From Rhabdobacter roseus (lineage in GTDB: Bacteria; Bacteroidota; Bacteroidia; Cytophagales; Spirosomataceae): DNA of 64,000 nt. The notes under the pieces are model-generated. The model saw nothing but the letters and a program-made list of their open reading frames with translations, made no database searches and was not told the origin of the DNA. The first letter of the stretch is position 1. Each line of letters begins with the position of its first letter. The DNA lies in assembly GCF_014202275.1 (NCBI RefSeq), contig NZ_JACHGF010000012.1, positions 1 to 64,000 on the forward strand, given 5' to 3'. The position numbers were made by a program, and so were the translations under genes. This document shows, in pieces, positions 31,302 to 41,213 of the stretch.

Positions 31302-33530
31302 TTACAAAAGTTTGTCGAGCGTGATGGGAAGGTCGCGGACGCGCTTGCCCGTAGCGTGAAAAATGGCGTTGGCCACGGCGGCGGACACACCCACCAGCCC
31401 GATTTCGCCCACACCCTTGACACCGATAGGACTGGCAATGGTATCCTGCTCTTCCACAAAAATAACGTCGATGTCGCGGATGTCGGCGTTGACGGCTACG
31501 TGGTATTCGGCCAGGTTGTGGTTCATGAAGCGGCCGTAGGTGTGGTCCATGAAGGTGTCTTCTTCCAGGGCCATCGAAATGCCCCATACCACTCCGCCCA
31601 AGATCTGGCTGCGGGCCGTTTTGGGGTTCAGGATGCGTCCGGCGGCAATGGCACTCACGACCCGGGTCACCAGAATAGAGCCCAGTGCTTCGTCAACCCG
31701 TACTTCGACAAAAACGGCGGAGTGGGTGTTGCGGGCGTACTTGCTCTGTTTTAGGAGCTTGGGCAGGGCGGTGGCCTTTTCCTCCAGAGTATTGATGCTG
31801 TTTTGCTGCATGAGCTCCGTCAATGACACTGCTACGGTAGCATCGCTGCGCAGCCGTAGGTACCCTTCGCTAAAGGTTACGTCTTTTAATTTCGCTTTGG
31901 CAAAAGGGGAGTTATTGGCAGCCTGGGCGAGCTTCAGCAATTTTTTCTGAATCTTTTCGCAAACATAGGTCACGGCCGTTCCCACCGAGGCCGCCGTGGC
32001 GGAGCCGCCCTCCACAAACGCCAGGGGCAGGGACGAATCGCCCAGCTGGGCCGTCACGTTCTCGAGCGGAAGCCCCAGCATTTCGGCGGCGATCTGGGTC
32101 ATGATGGTGTAAGTACCCGTACCGATGTCGGCGGTGGCGCTGCCCACAGTGAGCTTGCCGTCACTGGTGAGGGTAGCCGTGGCGCGGGTAGGCATTTGCA
32201 TGGCATCCCACATGCCGGTGGCCATGCCCCAGCCAATGAGCGCGGTGCCGTCTTTGGTAGAGCGGGGCTCGGGGTTTCGGTTGGCCCAGCCAAACCGCTC
32301 GGCTCCCTGCTGGTAGCATTCGCGCAGGGCTTTGCTCGAAAAAGGTTTTTCTTCGCTGGGTTCTTCTTCGGCATAATTTCGCAGCCGTAGCTCCAGGGGG
32401 TCTATATTGAGCTTGTAGGCCAGCTCGTCCATGGCGCATTCCAGGGCGTGTACCCCCGTGGCCGCGCCGGGCGAGCGCATGTCGAGGGGCGTGTACATGT
32501 CCAGCTGCACGAGCTTGTATTCCTGCTCCACGTTGGGGCAGGAATACATCATTCCCGACCAGTTCACAATGTTCTCGACGTAGTCTTCAAAAGTAGAGGT
32601 TTCGGAGTAAGCGGCGTGCCGGATGGCCTCCAGTTTGCCATCAAACGTAGCGCCGATTGCTACCTGCTGCATCGTGACGGGCCGGTGCCCGAACGAAAAC
32701 ATCTGCTGGCGCGTGAGCACCACCTTTACCGAGCGCTTCAGCTCCAGGGCGGCCAGGACGGCCATAAAAAGCTGGTACTGCGGCCGCAGGCCCGAGCCGA
32801 AGGCGCCGCCCACAAAGGGGGAAAGTACCCGTACGTTCTTTTTGGAAAGGCCAAAAACCATCGAGACATAGTGCTGGCTGTTGAGCACGCCCTGCGTTTT
32901 GTCGTAGATGGTCAGGCTGCCGTTTTCTTCGTAAAAAACCGTCGAGGCATGCATTTCCATGGGATTGTGGTGCTCGGCCCCGTGGTAGTACTCGCTTTCG
33001 ATGCGGGTCGTAGCCTGGTCAAAAGCAGCTTTGAAATCCCCGCGCGACTTTGGTTTTTGGTACCCTAGCTTAAAACTGACGGGCGTGTAGAGGTCATCGA
33101 GGTTGGCTTCCAGGCTGGTAGTGGGCTCTTCCGACTCGTACTGTACCCGCACCAGCGTGGCCGCGTAGCGGGCCAGCTCGAAGGTCTCGGCCACCACCAG
33201 GGCTACCGGCTGCTGATTAAAAAGGATCTTTTCGTCGTAAAAAGGACGAAAGGGCGAGCCGCCCGGAGCGGTCATGTCCTTGTAGCTGAGGTCGAGCCAG
33301 GCAAGGTCGGGACGGTTCTGGTGGGAAAATACCTGAAGTACCCCTTCCAGCTGAAGGGCTTCATTGGCGTCAAGGTGCGTGATTTTGCCTTTGGCAATGG
33401 CACTTGACACCACGACCCCGTGCAGGAGGCCGGGCGCGTTAAATTCGGCGGCGTACTTGGCCTGCCCGGTTACTTTGGCCCGTCCGTCTACCCGACTGGT
33501 CGGCTGGCCTATATAGTGAGTGGTAGCCAT
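31302..33530 (-). CDS. Molybdenum hydroxylase large subunit (PaoC/YagR-like)
   Basis: The 742-aa product is the molybdopterin-binding subunit of a xanthine dehydrogenase/aldehyde oxidoreductase family enzyme. It starts with the family signature GQPTSRVDGRAKVTGQAKYA. The active-site glutamate is in KGVGEIGLVG close to the C-terminus (about residue 712), and glycine-rich Moco-binding motifs such as GGAFGSGLRPQ are present. Such enzymes oxidise aldehydes or N-heterocycles. Gene order 2Fe-2S, FAD, Mo subunits matches PaoABC. It starts 3 bp after the FAD subunit gene. Substrate not known. Confidence 0.93.
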   Translation of the reverse strand: MATTHYIGQPTSRVDGRAKVTGQAKYAAEFNAPGLLHGVVVSSAIAKGKITHLDANEALQLEGVLQVFSHQNRPDLAWLDLSYKDMTAPGGSPFRPFYDEKILFNQQPVALVVAETFELARYAATLVRVQYESEEPTTSLEANLDDLYTPVSFKLGYQKPKSRGDFKAAFDQATTRIESEYYHGAEHHNPMEMHASTVFYEENGSLTIYDKTQGVLNSQHYVSMVFGLSKKNVRVLSPFVGGAFGSGLRPQYQLFMAVLAALELKRSVKVVLTRQQMFSFGHRPVTMQQVAIGATFDGKLEAIRHAAYSETSTFEDYVENIVNWSGMMYSCPNVEQEYKLVQLDMYTPLDMRSPGAATGVHALECAMDELAYKLNIDPLELRLRNYAEEEPSEEKPFSSKALRECYQQGAERFGWANRNPEPRSTKDGTALIGWGMATGMWDAMQMPTRATATLTSDGKLTVGSATADIGTGTYTIMTQIAAEMLGLPLENVTAQLGDSSLPLAFVEGGSATAASVGTAVTYVCEKIQKKLLKLAQAANNSPFAKAKLKDVTFSEGYLRLRSDATVAVSLTELMQQNSINTLEEKATALPKLLKQSKYARNTHSAVFVEVRVDEALGSILVTRVVSAIAAGRILNPKTARSQILGGVVWGISMALEEDTFMDHTYGRFMNHNLAEYHVAVNADIRDIDVIFVEEQDTIASPIGVKGVGEIGLVGVSAAVANAIFHATGKRVRDLPITLDKLL

Positions 33531-33533
33531 GCG

Positions 33534-34526
33534 TTATTTTTCGTTGGTGAGAGCCTGCTCAAAGGCCCGCACAATGGCGCGCCGGGCCAGCTCGATTTTG
33601 AATTCATTGTACGGAAAGCCTTTGGCTCCTTGCAGTATCTTTTCCGCCGCCAGCTGGAAGCTTTCGCGCGTGGCGCTTTTTCCTATTAGCAGGGCTTCGG
33701 CTTCCGGGTCGCGCCAGGGCTTGTGGGCCACGCCACCCAGCGCCAGGCGCGCTTCCCGGATGGTATCGCCGTCCAGCTCCAGCGCCGCCGCTACCGACAC
33801 CAGCGCAAAGGCGTAGGAGGTGCGGTCGCGCAGTTTGAGGTACGAATGGTGGTCGGCAAAGCCCTGGGGCGGCAGCTCAATGGCCGTGATGAGCTCGTCG
33901 GGCTGCAGGTTGTTGTCGAGCTCGGGCGTGTCGCCGGGCAAGCGGTGAAAATCCGCGAACGGAATGGCGCGATCGCCGTGGGGGCCTCTGACGTGTACCT
34001 TGGCTTCCAACGCAGCCAGGGCCACGCACATATCCGACGGGTGCGTCGCGATGCAGTGCTCACTGGTACCCAGTATGGCGTGAATGCGGTTGAACCCCCG
34101 GATCGCCGAACAGCCGGTACCGGGCTCGCGTTTGTTGCAGGGCGTGGCGGTGTCGTAGAAGTAGTAGCAGCGGGTACGTTGCATCAGGTTGCCGCCGTTG
34201 GTGGCCATGTTGCGCAGCTGCGGCGAAGCCCCGGCCAGGATAGCCTTGCTCAGGAGCGGGTAGCGCGTATCTACCTGCTCGTGGTAGGCGGTGTCGGCGT
34301 TGGTCACGAGGGCTCCCAGGCGAAGGCCTCCTTCGAGCGTATCTTCAATGGTATTGAGCTCGAGGTGCGTAATGTCCACCAGGTGTCGGGGGTGCATCAC
34401 GTTTTCCTTCATGAGGTCGAGCAGATTAGTACCGCCCGCAATAAACTTGGCTTGGCGCTCGGGCAACGCTACTTCGTCCACGGCGGCGGCTACGTCCCTG
34501 GCCCGGCTGTACGAGAAACTATTCAT
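33534..34526 (-). CDS. FAD-binding subunit of molybdenum hydroxylase (PaoB/YagS-like)
   Basis: The product is 330 aa when started at ATG 34526 (MNSFSYSRARDVAAAVDEV); a longer frame to 34592 exists but its extra residues are out of family. It has the FAD domain motifs FIAGGTNLLDLMKENV and NMATNGGNLMQRTRCYYF and the C-terminal CO-dehydrogenase flavoprotein-like domain. The cysteine-containing YYFYDTATPCNKREPGTGC segment fits the 4Fe-4S insert of PaoB-type subunits. It overlaps the 2Fe-2S gene by 8 nt. It passes electrons from the Mo centre to the final acceptor. Confidence 0.92.
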   Translation of the reverse strand: MNSFSYSRARDVAAAVDEVALPERQAKFIAGGTNLLDLMKENVMHPRHLVDITHLELNTIEDTLEGGLRLGALVTNADTAYHEQVDTRYPLLSKAILAGASPQLRNMATNGGNLMQRTRCYYFYDTATPCNKREPGTGCSAIRGFNRIHAILGTSEHCIATHPSDMCVALAALEAKVHVRGPHGDRAIPFADFHRLPGDTPELDNNLQPDELITAIELPPQGFADHHSYLKLRDRTSYAFALVSVAAALELDGDTIREARLALGGVAHKPWRDPEAEALLIGKSATRESFQLAAEKILQGAKGFPYNEFKIELARRAIVRAFEQALTNEK

Positions 34527-35061
34527 GGCATGGGGCTGGTTGGGTGTGCATGACTTCCTCAATGGCATCGACGATGTTGGTATAGGCCCCACAGCGGCAG
34601 ATATTCCCGCTCATGAGCTCCCGCACGTCGTCCCTGGTTTTGGCTTTGCCTTCGTTCATCAAGCCCACCGCCGAGCAGATTTGCCCCGGCGTACAGTACC
34701 CGCACTGAAACGCGTCGTGTTCGATAAAGGCCTTTTGGAGAGGATGCAGCGCTTCGCCCTGGGCCAGGCCTTCGATGGTGGTGATGTCGGTACCTTCTTT
34801 CATCACGGCCAGCGTGAGGCAGGAGTTGATCCGTTTGCCGTTTACCAGCACCGTGCAGGCTCCGCACTGGCCGTGGTCGCAGCCTTTTTTGGTGCCAGTC
34901 AGGTCCAGGTACTCCCGCAGGGCGTCGAGGAGCGAGGTCCAGGGAGCTACGTGGAGTCGAGTTTCGGTACCGTTGATTTTCAGGGTAATGGAAGTAGGTG
35001 GATGAACCTGATTCTCGACCTCCTCCACGATTTCATTTTCTGCGCTTCTGTACATACCCAT
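34519..35061 (-). CDS. 2Fe-2S subunit of molybdenum hydroxylase (PaoA/YagT-like)
   Basis: The 180-aa product has two iron-sulfur clusters. Cys61, Cys66, Cys69 and Cys81 (GCDHGQCGAC...NSC) bind the plant-ferredoxin-type cluster; Cys120, Cys123, Cys155 and Cys157 (FQCGYC...ICRCGAY) bind the second. This fits the small subunit of xanthine dehydrogenase-type enzymes. Unlike Escherichia coli PaoA it shows no twin-arginine signal, so the complex is probably cytoplasmic. It heads the operon, followed by FAD and Mo subunits. No PaoD-like maturation gene is nearby. Confidence 0.94.
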   Translation of the reverse strand: MGMYRSAENEIVEEVENQVHPPTSITLKINGTETRLHVAPWTSLLDALREYLDLTGTKKGCDHGQCGACTVLVNGKRINSCLTLAVMKEGTDITTIEGLAQGEALHPLQKAFIEHDAFQCGYCTPGQICSAVGLMNEGKAKTRDDVRELMSGNICRCGAYTNIVDAIEEVMHTQPAPCHE

Positions 35062-35407
35062 CCTCGGTTATAAGGTTTAGAAATCCAATGATGATCCAAG
35101 ACTCACAATTCGCGTTCCAGCTGCCCTCGGAAAGGAATGGGTACTTCCGTGCAGAAAGCACGGCCAGCGCTACGATGTGAAATAAAGAAGGTACTTTATT
35201 TAAAAAGCCATGAAACCGGGAAAGAAGGGCCAGAAAAAGCCGGATGGGCCGGAAGAAGAAGGGTATAAAAAAGCTCCGGTGTTGGTGATTCATACCGGAG
35301 CGCAGGCTTCTATACCTGGGAAAAATAGTCAGCAAGTACCCTCCTCCTAAAAATAGGACCAGGTACCTGCGTTGGACGATCACTAAAAAGGCCTGACGTT
35401 GGCGCGG
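35062..35407. other. 346-bp gap with a terminator
   Basis: The region between the molybdenum hydroxylase operon and the unknown 194-aa gene holds a stem-loop at 35267-35301 and a GTACCTG motif near 35362. One 116-residue open frame crosses it but overlaps the terminator and has no family features, so it was not called. Confidence 0.6.
35267..35301 (-). terminator. Intrinsic terminator of the 194-aa gene
   Basis: GCTCCGGT (35273-35280) and ACCGGAGC (35294-35301) form an 8-bp stem around a 13-nt loop. A T-run follows on the minus strand (35267-35272). It lies about 105 bp past the stop at 35408. Confidence 0.75.
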
Positions 35408-35992
35408 CTAGTGAAGAGCAGGAGGATCCAGGACGGTAAGTACCCGCATAAAGACGTGGTACATAGCCTGGAGTTGCGCGGGGTCCATGATGCCTTCCTC
35501 CACGGAAAGCTCCAGGGTTTTTTCGGTAAAGGCGGCGTCCAGGTAATCGGGGATATTGATCTCGAAAGTGAGGTTGGAAAGTACCGAATCGGCCACTGCG
35601 AGTAGGGTAGTGCGGGTGGTTTCGTCCGCAAAAAGTACCTTGACGCGCTCCTCGTCGTTGGTCTGGATGATAAACTTGGCGTCAAAATCTTCGTAACCGA
35701 TCTTGACATCCTGCATTCCGAAGAGTTTGCCTACCTCGCTCAGCAGGCCTTGTTCATAAATCTTGAATTTAAATTCGTCGGTCGTGGGGAGCGCTGCTTT
35801 GAAGCGGGTGGTAGAAATGCCACTCTCGAACCCGCCGCCCAGGTCGATGTCGACCCGTAGCTCAACCGTCCTATTTTGCTGCCGAATGGTAGCCTGGTAG
35901 TCCAGTATATCTTTTTTTTGGGCCAGGTCAGCCCGGATTTTTTGCCAGACTTCTTCTTCATTTTGACCCGAAAATTGGCGTTCGTTTTCCAT
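35408..35992 (-). CDS. Unknown conserved protein, 194 aa
   Basis: The family is not recognised. The product is soluble and rich in alternating strands (RTVELRVDIDLGGGFESGIS, EFKFKIYEQGLLSEVGKLF). The C-terminal third is helical. It has no signal peptide and no membrane segment. Between a molybdenum hydroxylase operon and a SusCD pair, it shows no clear operon link to either. It is rich in the GGTAC motif (KVLFADET encoded through AAAGTACC). Confidence 0.65.
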   Translation of the reverse strand: MENERQFSGQNEEEVWQKIRADLAQKKDILDYQATIRQQNRTVELRVDIDLGGGFESGISTTRFKAALPTTDEFKFKIYEQGLLSEVGKLFGMQDVKIGYEDFDAKFIIQTNDEERVKVLFADETTRTTLLAVADSVLSNLTFEINIPDYLDAAFTEKTLELSVEEGIMDPAQLQAMYHVFMRVLTVLDPPALH

Positions 35993-36063
35993 AAGTAGCG
36001 TTGGCTTAGTAAATGGTCCTTATTTTAAAGGTAAAAATATATTTTACGCCTTCTTATAACAAC

Positions 36064-36097
36064 ACAAAGGGTACCCCTGTTTGGAGGTACCCTTTGT
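36064..36097 (-). terminator. Long GGTACC-containing terminator after susCD
   Basis: A perfect 12-bp stem made of ACAAAGGGTACC-type arms (36064-36075 and 36086-36097) closes a 10-nt loop. It lies 21 bp past the SusD stop at 36118. The stem carries GGTACC in both arms. Confidence 0.7.
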
Positions 36098-36117
36098 TGT
36101 TTTTACTCCAATACCCT

Positions 36118-37608
36118 TTATTGAGGGTTTTGAGCTACCGCGCCGTTGGTGTTGTTGATCTCATCCTGAGGAATTAAAAATTGCCATCTTATGTCTCCAG
36201 CGGGTATTTCAAGTACGCCGTTGGTATAAGAAGCATTGTGATTCCCCCCGTTGCGGTTAAGCGGGCTGTTGGTGCGCTTGAGGTCGTAGAAACGGAAGCC
36301 TTCGCCCCATAGCTCCACCCGGCGCTGAACCATGATCTCTTCTACCAAATCCGCACCGGTATTCGTTGAACGCACGTACTGGGGGTCGCGGTTTACGGCG
36401 AGCGTGAAGAGTACCTCGGCCGCTTCGGCATCCTTGCCCTGGCGAGCTAAGGCTTCGGCCTCGATCAGGTACATTTCGGCGGCCCGCATGTAGGGTACAT
36501 CCCCGATGCTCAGGTTAGGATCAGCTACCTTGAATTTCTTCGAGTGGTACTTGTACCGCTGGAAGGTCGAAGCGGGCAGTGGGAAATCAGCGGTGTTCGT
36601 GCCCGTGGGGTCCCAGAGCTTCTTGCGCACGTCGGTGGCGGAAATTTTGTCGTACAGCACCGAGTACATCACCTTGGGCGTAGAACGGATGGCCGTGGAG
36701 TTGTAGTTTACGGACATATACGCAAAGAATGAGTAGAAGTAGTTGGTTTGGTCGGCTACGATGCGCGACGCCCACATCCACTCGGGGTTGCTGTAGTTGT
36801 TGAAGCCACCCAGGTAGTCGGTGTTAGACATGAGCGTAAAGCCAGCCCGCGCTTCTTTGGCCATTTGGGCGGCGGTGTTGTAATCCTGCTGCGTGAGGGC
36901 TACCCGCGCCTTAATCCCTTTCGCTACGTTCAGGTTAAAGTGGGATTTGTTGAGGCGCGCATAAGTACCAAACAACGAAATGGCCTCGTCGATGTCCTTA
37001 TTGATTTGCGTATACACCTCCGCTACCGTATTCCGGGGCTTGGATTCCGTAGAAGGCTCAAGCACCAGCGGGATACCCAGGGCGCTGTTGGCGGCTCCGG
37101 CCGCAAAGCGCTCGCCGTAGAGCTGCACCGCCTGGAAGTACGCCCAGGCCCGGTACGTCAGGGCTTCGGCTTTGATAGCCCGCTTGTCGGCTTCCGGCCC
37201 TTCGGCGCCGTCGATATTGGCGATGATCATGTTGGCATTCCCAATAATGACGTAGTAGAACGTATAGTTATAAAACGTAATGCTACTAGAAGGGTTTCTG
37301 TGGCTAATCCACTGGTATTCTGAGCGTAACCAGCTGTTAGAAACGTTTGGAAATACCAGATCTTCGCCCATGATATCCATATACAGCATGTTTCCGGACT
37401 GCCCACCCTGTGCCTGGGTACCGAATATCTGGGAGTACAGGATCCGGTGGATACCGTTCAGTGCCGCCCAGGCATTTTTGGTTGTTTTGAAAGCATCAAC
37501 GGTGGAAACCTGATCCGTCGGAGCGGTTTCCAGGTAATCTTCTTGACAGGCAGCGAGCGACAAAAGTAAAGCCAGCCCCAGCGCCCCAGTTTTTAGTATA
37601 TTTTTCAT
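36118..37608 (-). CDS. SusD/RagB-like nutrient-binding lipoprotein
   Basis: The 496-aa product is a SusD/RagB outer-membrane lipoprotein. A signal peptide ends in the lipobox LSLAAC with the lipidated Cys21. Helical TPR-like repeats and the family pieces AEALTYRAWAYFQAVQLYGE and RAAEMYLIEAEALARQGKDA follow. SusD caps its SusC partner and binds the glycan or peptide ligand at the cell surface. It starts 29 bp after the susC gene, so the two form one operon. No glycosidase or sensor gene lies next to it, so the ligand cannot be guessed. Confidence 0.95.
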   Translation of the reverse strand: MKNILKTGALGLALLLSLAACQEDYLETAPTDQVSTVDAFKTTKNAWAALNGIHRILYSQIFGTQAQGGQSGNMLYMDIMGEDLVFPNVSNSWLRSEYQWISHRNPSSSITFYNYTFYYVIIGNANMIIANIDGAEGPEADKRAIKAEALTYRAWAYFQAVQLYGERFAAGAANSALGIPLVLEPSTESKPRNTVAEVYTQINKDIDEAISLFGTYARLNKSHFNLNVAKGIKARVALTQQDYNTAAQMAKEARAGFTLMSNTDYLGGFNNYSNPEWMWASRIVADQTNYFYSFFAYMSVNYNSTAIRSTPKVMYSVLYDKISATDVRKKLWDPTGTNTADFPLPASTFQRYKYHSKKFKVADPNLSIGDVPYMRAAEMYLIEAEALARQGKDAEAAEVLFTLAVNRDPQYVRSTNTGADLVEEIMVQRRVELWGEGFRFYDLKRTNSPLNRNGGNHNASYTNGVLEIPAGDIRWQFLIPQDEINNTNGAVAQNPQ

Positions 37609-37637
37609 TTTACTTTTTTCTTTTAGCCTTGACTCAA

Positions 37638-40600
37638 TTAAAATCCAAGTTTCGCACCTACGGAAAGTACCCGGTTGAAGGTGTAGCTGTTGCTTACCGT
37701 ACCGTTGAAAGTACCCGATACGTTCATTCCCTTGCGGGCCGAGAACAGCGCCAGGTTTTCACCAGCTAAGAACACGCTGGCATTCTTGGCTCCGATCGTG
37801 CTCACTAACTGCCGTGGTAATTGGTAGTTTAACGTAACGCTATTGATTTGTAGATAGGAGGCGTCGGTTAGGAAACGGGTACTTGCTCCTGACTGATTAA
37901 CCGTATTACCATTGTCGAAACGGGGAACAGAAGTAATATCACCCGGATTTTGCCAACGATTGAAGGCATCGACGTGCATGGTCGTACCGTAGGTGCCTCC
38001 GTGCATGAGCGAACCGTAGGCGCTATCATAAACTTTGCCACCCACCTGGTAGGTAAATAGTACGCGCAGCGAGAGGCCTTTGTACGAGACGTTGTGATCC
38101 ATCGACCCGTAGAATTTTGGAATGGAAGAGTGGCCGGTGTAGCGTAAGTTTGCCTCAGAAATGATTGAGGTCAGGGTATCGGCTCCAACAATACGTGTGT
38201 TTGTCGTTTCAATATTGGTTTTGTAAAGTGACAGACCGGTTTCAGGATCTACCCCGTGAAACTCGCGCATGTAAAAGTCATAGATGGAGTGCCCTACGCT
38301 GTATGCCTTAGTACCCGATACGATGAGTTGCTGGGTTTCGGGCATTTTGGTGATCTGGTTTTTGAAGGTAGTCCAGTTGACCGTAGCCGAGTAGCGGAAA
38401 TCGCCGCTGCGGACGATGTCACCCGTTAACTGGAGCTCGAAACCCCGGTTGTAGAGGCTACCAATGTTTTGGCTCACCCTAAAGCCACCACCCGTTGTAC
38501 CGCCGTTGGCCAGGGCCAGCGGCACGTCAAAGATCAGCCCGTCGGTGATGCGGTTGAAGTACTCAAAGCTACCCGACAGCCGTCCTTTGAACACGCTGAA
38601 ATCTACTCCCAGGTCAAAGTTTTTGGCCGTTTCCCAGGTCAGGGCGTTGTTGGCAATGGAGGCCTGCGTAAAGCCCGGCTCGGCGTCATTGTTGCGGCCC
38701 AGGGTGTAAAGCGCCTGGTAGGGGTAGTACGAGGTATTGCCGTTGATGTCCGTAAGGCCATCGCTACCCACTACGCCGTAGGAAGTACGTACCTTCAATA
38801 GATCTACCCAGGATACCTGGAAGAAATCCTCGCGCTCGATGTTGTAGGCACCACCCACCGACCAGAAGTTGGCCCAGCGTACATCGCGGAAGAACTTGGA
38901 GTTTCCGTCGCGGCGCAACGAAGCGTTGATGATGTACTTTTTGTCAAAATCGTAGCTGGCGCGGGAGAAGAAGCTCTCGATGGTGTGGTTGTCCTCGTAG
39001 GAGGAAACACCCAGCACCGTTGCAAAGTTGGGTAGCTCGGTAACGCCATCCACGATCATTCCCGTCCGACTACCAGTCAGGTAGTTGTACTTGTAGGAGT
39101 AGCTCTCGTGTCCACCCAGGACATTCAGGTGGTGCTGTCCAAAAGTCTTGTCAAACTCCAGGAGCTGGTTCCAGGTGGTGCCGGTGGTGCGGTAGAGGTA
39201 GTGGTAGGCCCGGCCGGCGGGTGCTCCGTCGCCCAGGATGGGGTTGTCGAAGCGGCGCTCGTGGGTATCCTGTAGGTCAAAGCTGAGGTTCGTGGTGGCT
39301 CTCAGGCTAGGCAGGATGTTGACGGTCGCGTAGGTACGGGCCCCGAGTACGCCGCGGGTCTGCGTCCTTTTGTTCAGCTCGTTTTCCCAGATGGCATGGC
39401 GACCACTGGCAAAAAGCCGCTTATCACCCATGTCGTAGATTTTGTTTCCGTTCTCATCCAGAACAAAGGCCCCCGTGGCAGGGTCGTGCGCATAGATCGG
39501 ATAAATAGGAGCGATATAGCGCGAAATGTAGAACGGGTTAATAAACGACGTATTGCCAGACGTATTATCGTTGTTGGCCAGGCTGTAGGCGCCGTTCAGG
39601 TTCAGGCCGGTTTTGAGCCACTTGGTAGCCTGGGTACTTACGTTGATACGGCCCGTGAAGCGCTTATAATCGGAGTTCACAAGGTACCCTTTTTCGTCGG
39701 TATAGCCCAATGATACGAAGTAGTCGGTTTTGTCAGCTCCACCGTCAAACGACATCGTGTAGTTCTGCCGACTCTGGCCGCCGCCCTGGATGGCCTTGGC
39801 CCAGTTGAGATCATCCGGATAGAGTAGCTGTGCGTTAGGGTTAAGTACCCCGTTGACGTCGACCACTTGATTGCCCGGTACATTGAACGGATTGTACCCC
39901 AGCAGATCGGCAATGCCCGAATAGGTTCGGCCTCCGTAGGTGGTAGTTTGGCCGGAGGCCACGCTGTTGGCTACATCCATGGGAAGGTTGGCCGAGCCGT
40001 AGTGGAGCGTATTGCGGTAGGCTTCCCACATCAAGGGGTAGTACTGCTGCGCGTTTACGGTTTCGTACTCGGGAAGCCCCCGGGAAATGGTACCGCCGGA
40101 AGCGGAGATGTTGAAGTTACTCTTGCCCGCTTTTCCTTTTTTGGTCGTGATCATGATCACCCCGTTGGCACCCCGCGAACCGTAGATGGCCGTGGTAGAA
40201 GCGTCTTTCAGAACGGAGATGGACTCAATATCTTCGGGGTTTAAGTTCACCGTAGAGGCGTCAAAGGGTACTCCGTCTACCACGTAGAGAGCCGTATTGG
40301 AGTTGGAGATGGAGCCAAACCCACGCACCCGAATGGCGGGAGCCGAGCCGGGAGCTCCGCTGCCCATGGTAGTTTGTACGCCGGGCGCGGCTCCGATCAG
40401 GGCGTTGAGGGCGTTGGACACGGGCCGCTTCTCGATGTCAGCCGCTTTGATTTGGGCCGACGACCCCACGTGCGTCGATTTATCCACGGCACCGTACCCC
40501 ACCACGATCGCTTCGCTGAGTATTTTTACATCTTGCTCCAGGGTAATATCAATCACGCTGCGGTTGTTGATATTCACCTCCATGGTGGCAAATCCGATGT

Positions 40601-40820
40601 AACTCACTACTAGCGTAGAAGCATCCCGGCTCACGTTGACGACGTACTTTCCGTTACCATCCGTAACGGTACCCACAGAAGTACCCTTTACCACGATGCT
40701 TACACCGGGTAGGGCTGATCCATCTTCCTGGGAGGTAACTACTCCCCTTACTGTTGTTTGCGCGTGCAGAAATCCGACGGTCAAAAACAACAGTACGAAA
40801 CTCGATAGAGCTTTACTCAT
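37638..40820 (-). CDS. SusC/RagA-like TonB-dependent receptor
   Basis: The 1060-aa product is a SusC/RagA-type outer-membrane transporter. It has a signal peptide (residues 1-20, ending LHAQ), a carboxypeptidase-like regulatory domain (TTVRGVVTSQEDGSALPGVS), a plug with the SusC signature ALYVVDGVPFD and IESISVLKDASTTAIYGSRG, and a 22-strand barrel ending GAKLGF. It imports the ligand captured by the SusD partner using TonB energy. A promoter-like pair of boxes lies about 50-80 bp upstream. Confidence 0.96.
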   Translation of the reverse strand: MSKALSSFVLLFLTVGFLHAQTTVRGVVTSQEDGSALPGVSIVVKGTSVGTVTDGNGKYVVNVSRDASTLVVSYIGFATMEVNINNRSVIDITLEQDVKILSEAIVVGYGAVDKSTHVGSSAQIKAADIEKRPVSNALNALIGAAPGVQTTMGSGAPGSAPAIRVRGFGSISNSNTALYVVDGVPFDASTVNLNPEDIESISVLKDASTTAIYGSRGANGVIMITTKKGKAGKSNFNISASGGTISRGLPEYETVNAQQYYPLMWEAYRNTLHYGSANLPMDVANSVASGQTTTYGGRTYSGIADLLGYNPFNVPGNQVVDVNGVLNPNAQLLYPDDLNWAKAIQGGGQSRQNYTMSFDGGADKTDYFVSLGYTDEKGYLVNSDYKRFTGRINVSTQATKWLKTGLNLNGAYSLANNDNTSGNTSFINPFYISRYIAPIYPIYAHDPATGAFVLDENGNKIYDMGDKRLFASGRHAIWENELNKRTQTRGVLGARTYATVNILPSLRATTNLSFDLQDTHERRFDNPILGDGAPAGRAYHYLYRTTGTTWNQLLEFDKTFGQHHLNVLGGHESYSYKYNYLTGSRTGMIVDGVTELPNFATVLGVSSYEDNHTIESFFSRASYDFDKKYIINASLRRDGNSKFFRDVRWANFWSVGGAYNIEREDFFQVSWVDLLKVRTSYGVVGSDGLTDINGNTSYYPYQALYTLGRNNDAEPGFTQASIANNALTWETAKNFDLGVDFSVFKGRLSGSFEYFNRITDGLIFDVPLALANGGTTGGGFRVSQNIGSLYNRGFELQLTGDIVRSGDFRYSATVNWTTFKNQITKMPETQQLIVSGTKAYSVGHSIYDFYMREFHGVDPETGLSLYKTNIETTNTRIVGADTLTSIISEANLRYTGHSSIPKFYGSMDHNVSYKGLSLRVLFTYQVGGKVYDSAYGSLMHGGTYGTTMHVDAFNRWQNPGDITSVPRFDNGNTVNQSGASTRFLTDASYLQINSVTLNYQLPRQLVSTIGAKNASVFLAGENLALFSARKGMNVSGTFNGTVSNSYTFNRVLSVGAKLGF

Positions 40821-40870
40821 AATGAATGTTTTTTTGATGAATAGAGGATTATGTAAATATTATTATTTCG

Positions 40871-40899
40871 TAAAAGTAGGCATGTAATTTATTTGTCAA
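40871..40899 (-). promoter_or_regulatory. Bacteroidota-type promoter of susCD
   Basis: On the minus strand TTG (40897-40899) and TACTTTTA (40871-40878) lie 18 bp apart, close to the Bacteroidota consensus TTTG-N19-TAnnTTTG. The start codon of susC is about 50 bp downstream. One mismatch in the -7 box keeps confidence moderate. Confidence 0.45.
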
Positions 40900-41213
40900 G
40901 ACAAATTGGTACTAAAATCAAGCAGATTCTTCCAATTTTAATATTATTATAATTTAAACTAACCAAATAGTTATTCACTTTTAGTTGGTTATAAAGAATA
41001 GTATTCTAGTAAATCGAATTTTGACTTGTTGAATGGCCTGTTTGGGCTTAGGTTGGAATAGTCAACAGAATATTCTATGGATGCACATAAATACCAGAAT
41101 GTAGCCTTTTTTTGAAGAAGAGAAATTGTACTTAATTGATGGATGTCTATTGATCTGTACATTAATTATTGCCATAATAACTAAATTAAGTACAATCTTA
41201 ATACAAAATAAAA

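Noticed and set aside
35033-35383. 116-codon minus-strand frame
   Set aside because: It overlaps a terminator and the end of the 2Fe-2S gene, and shows no family features.
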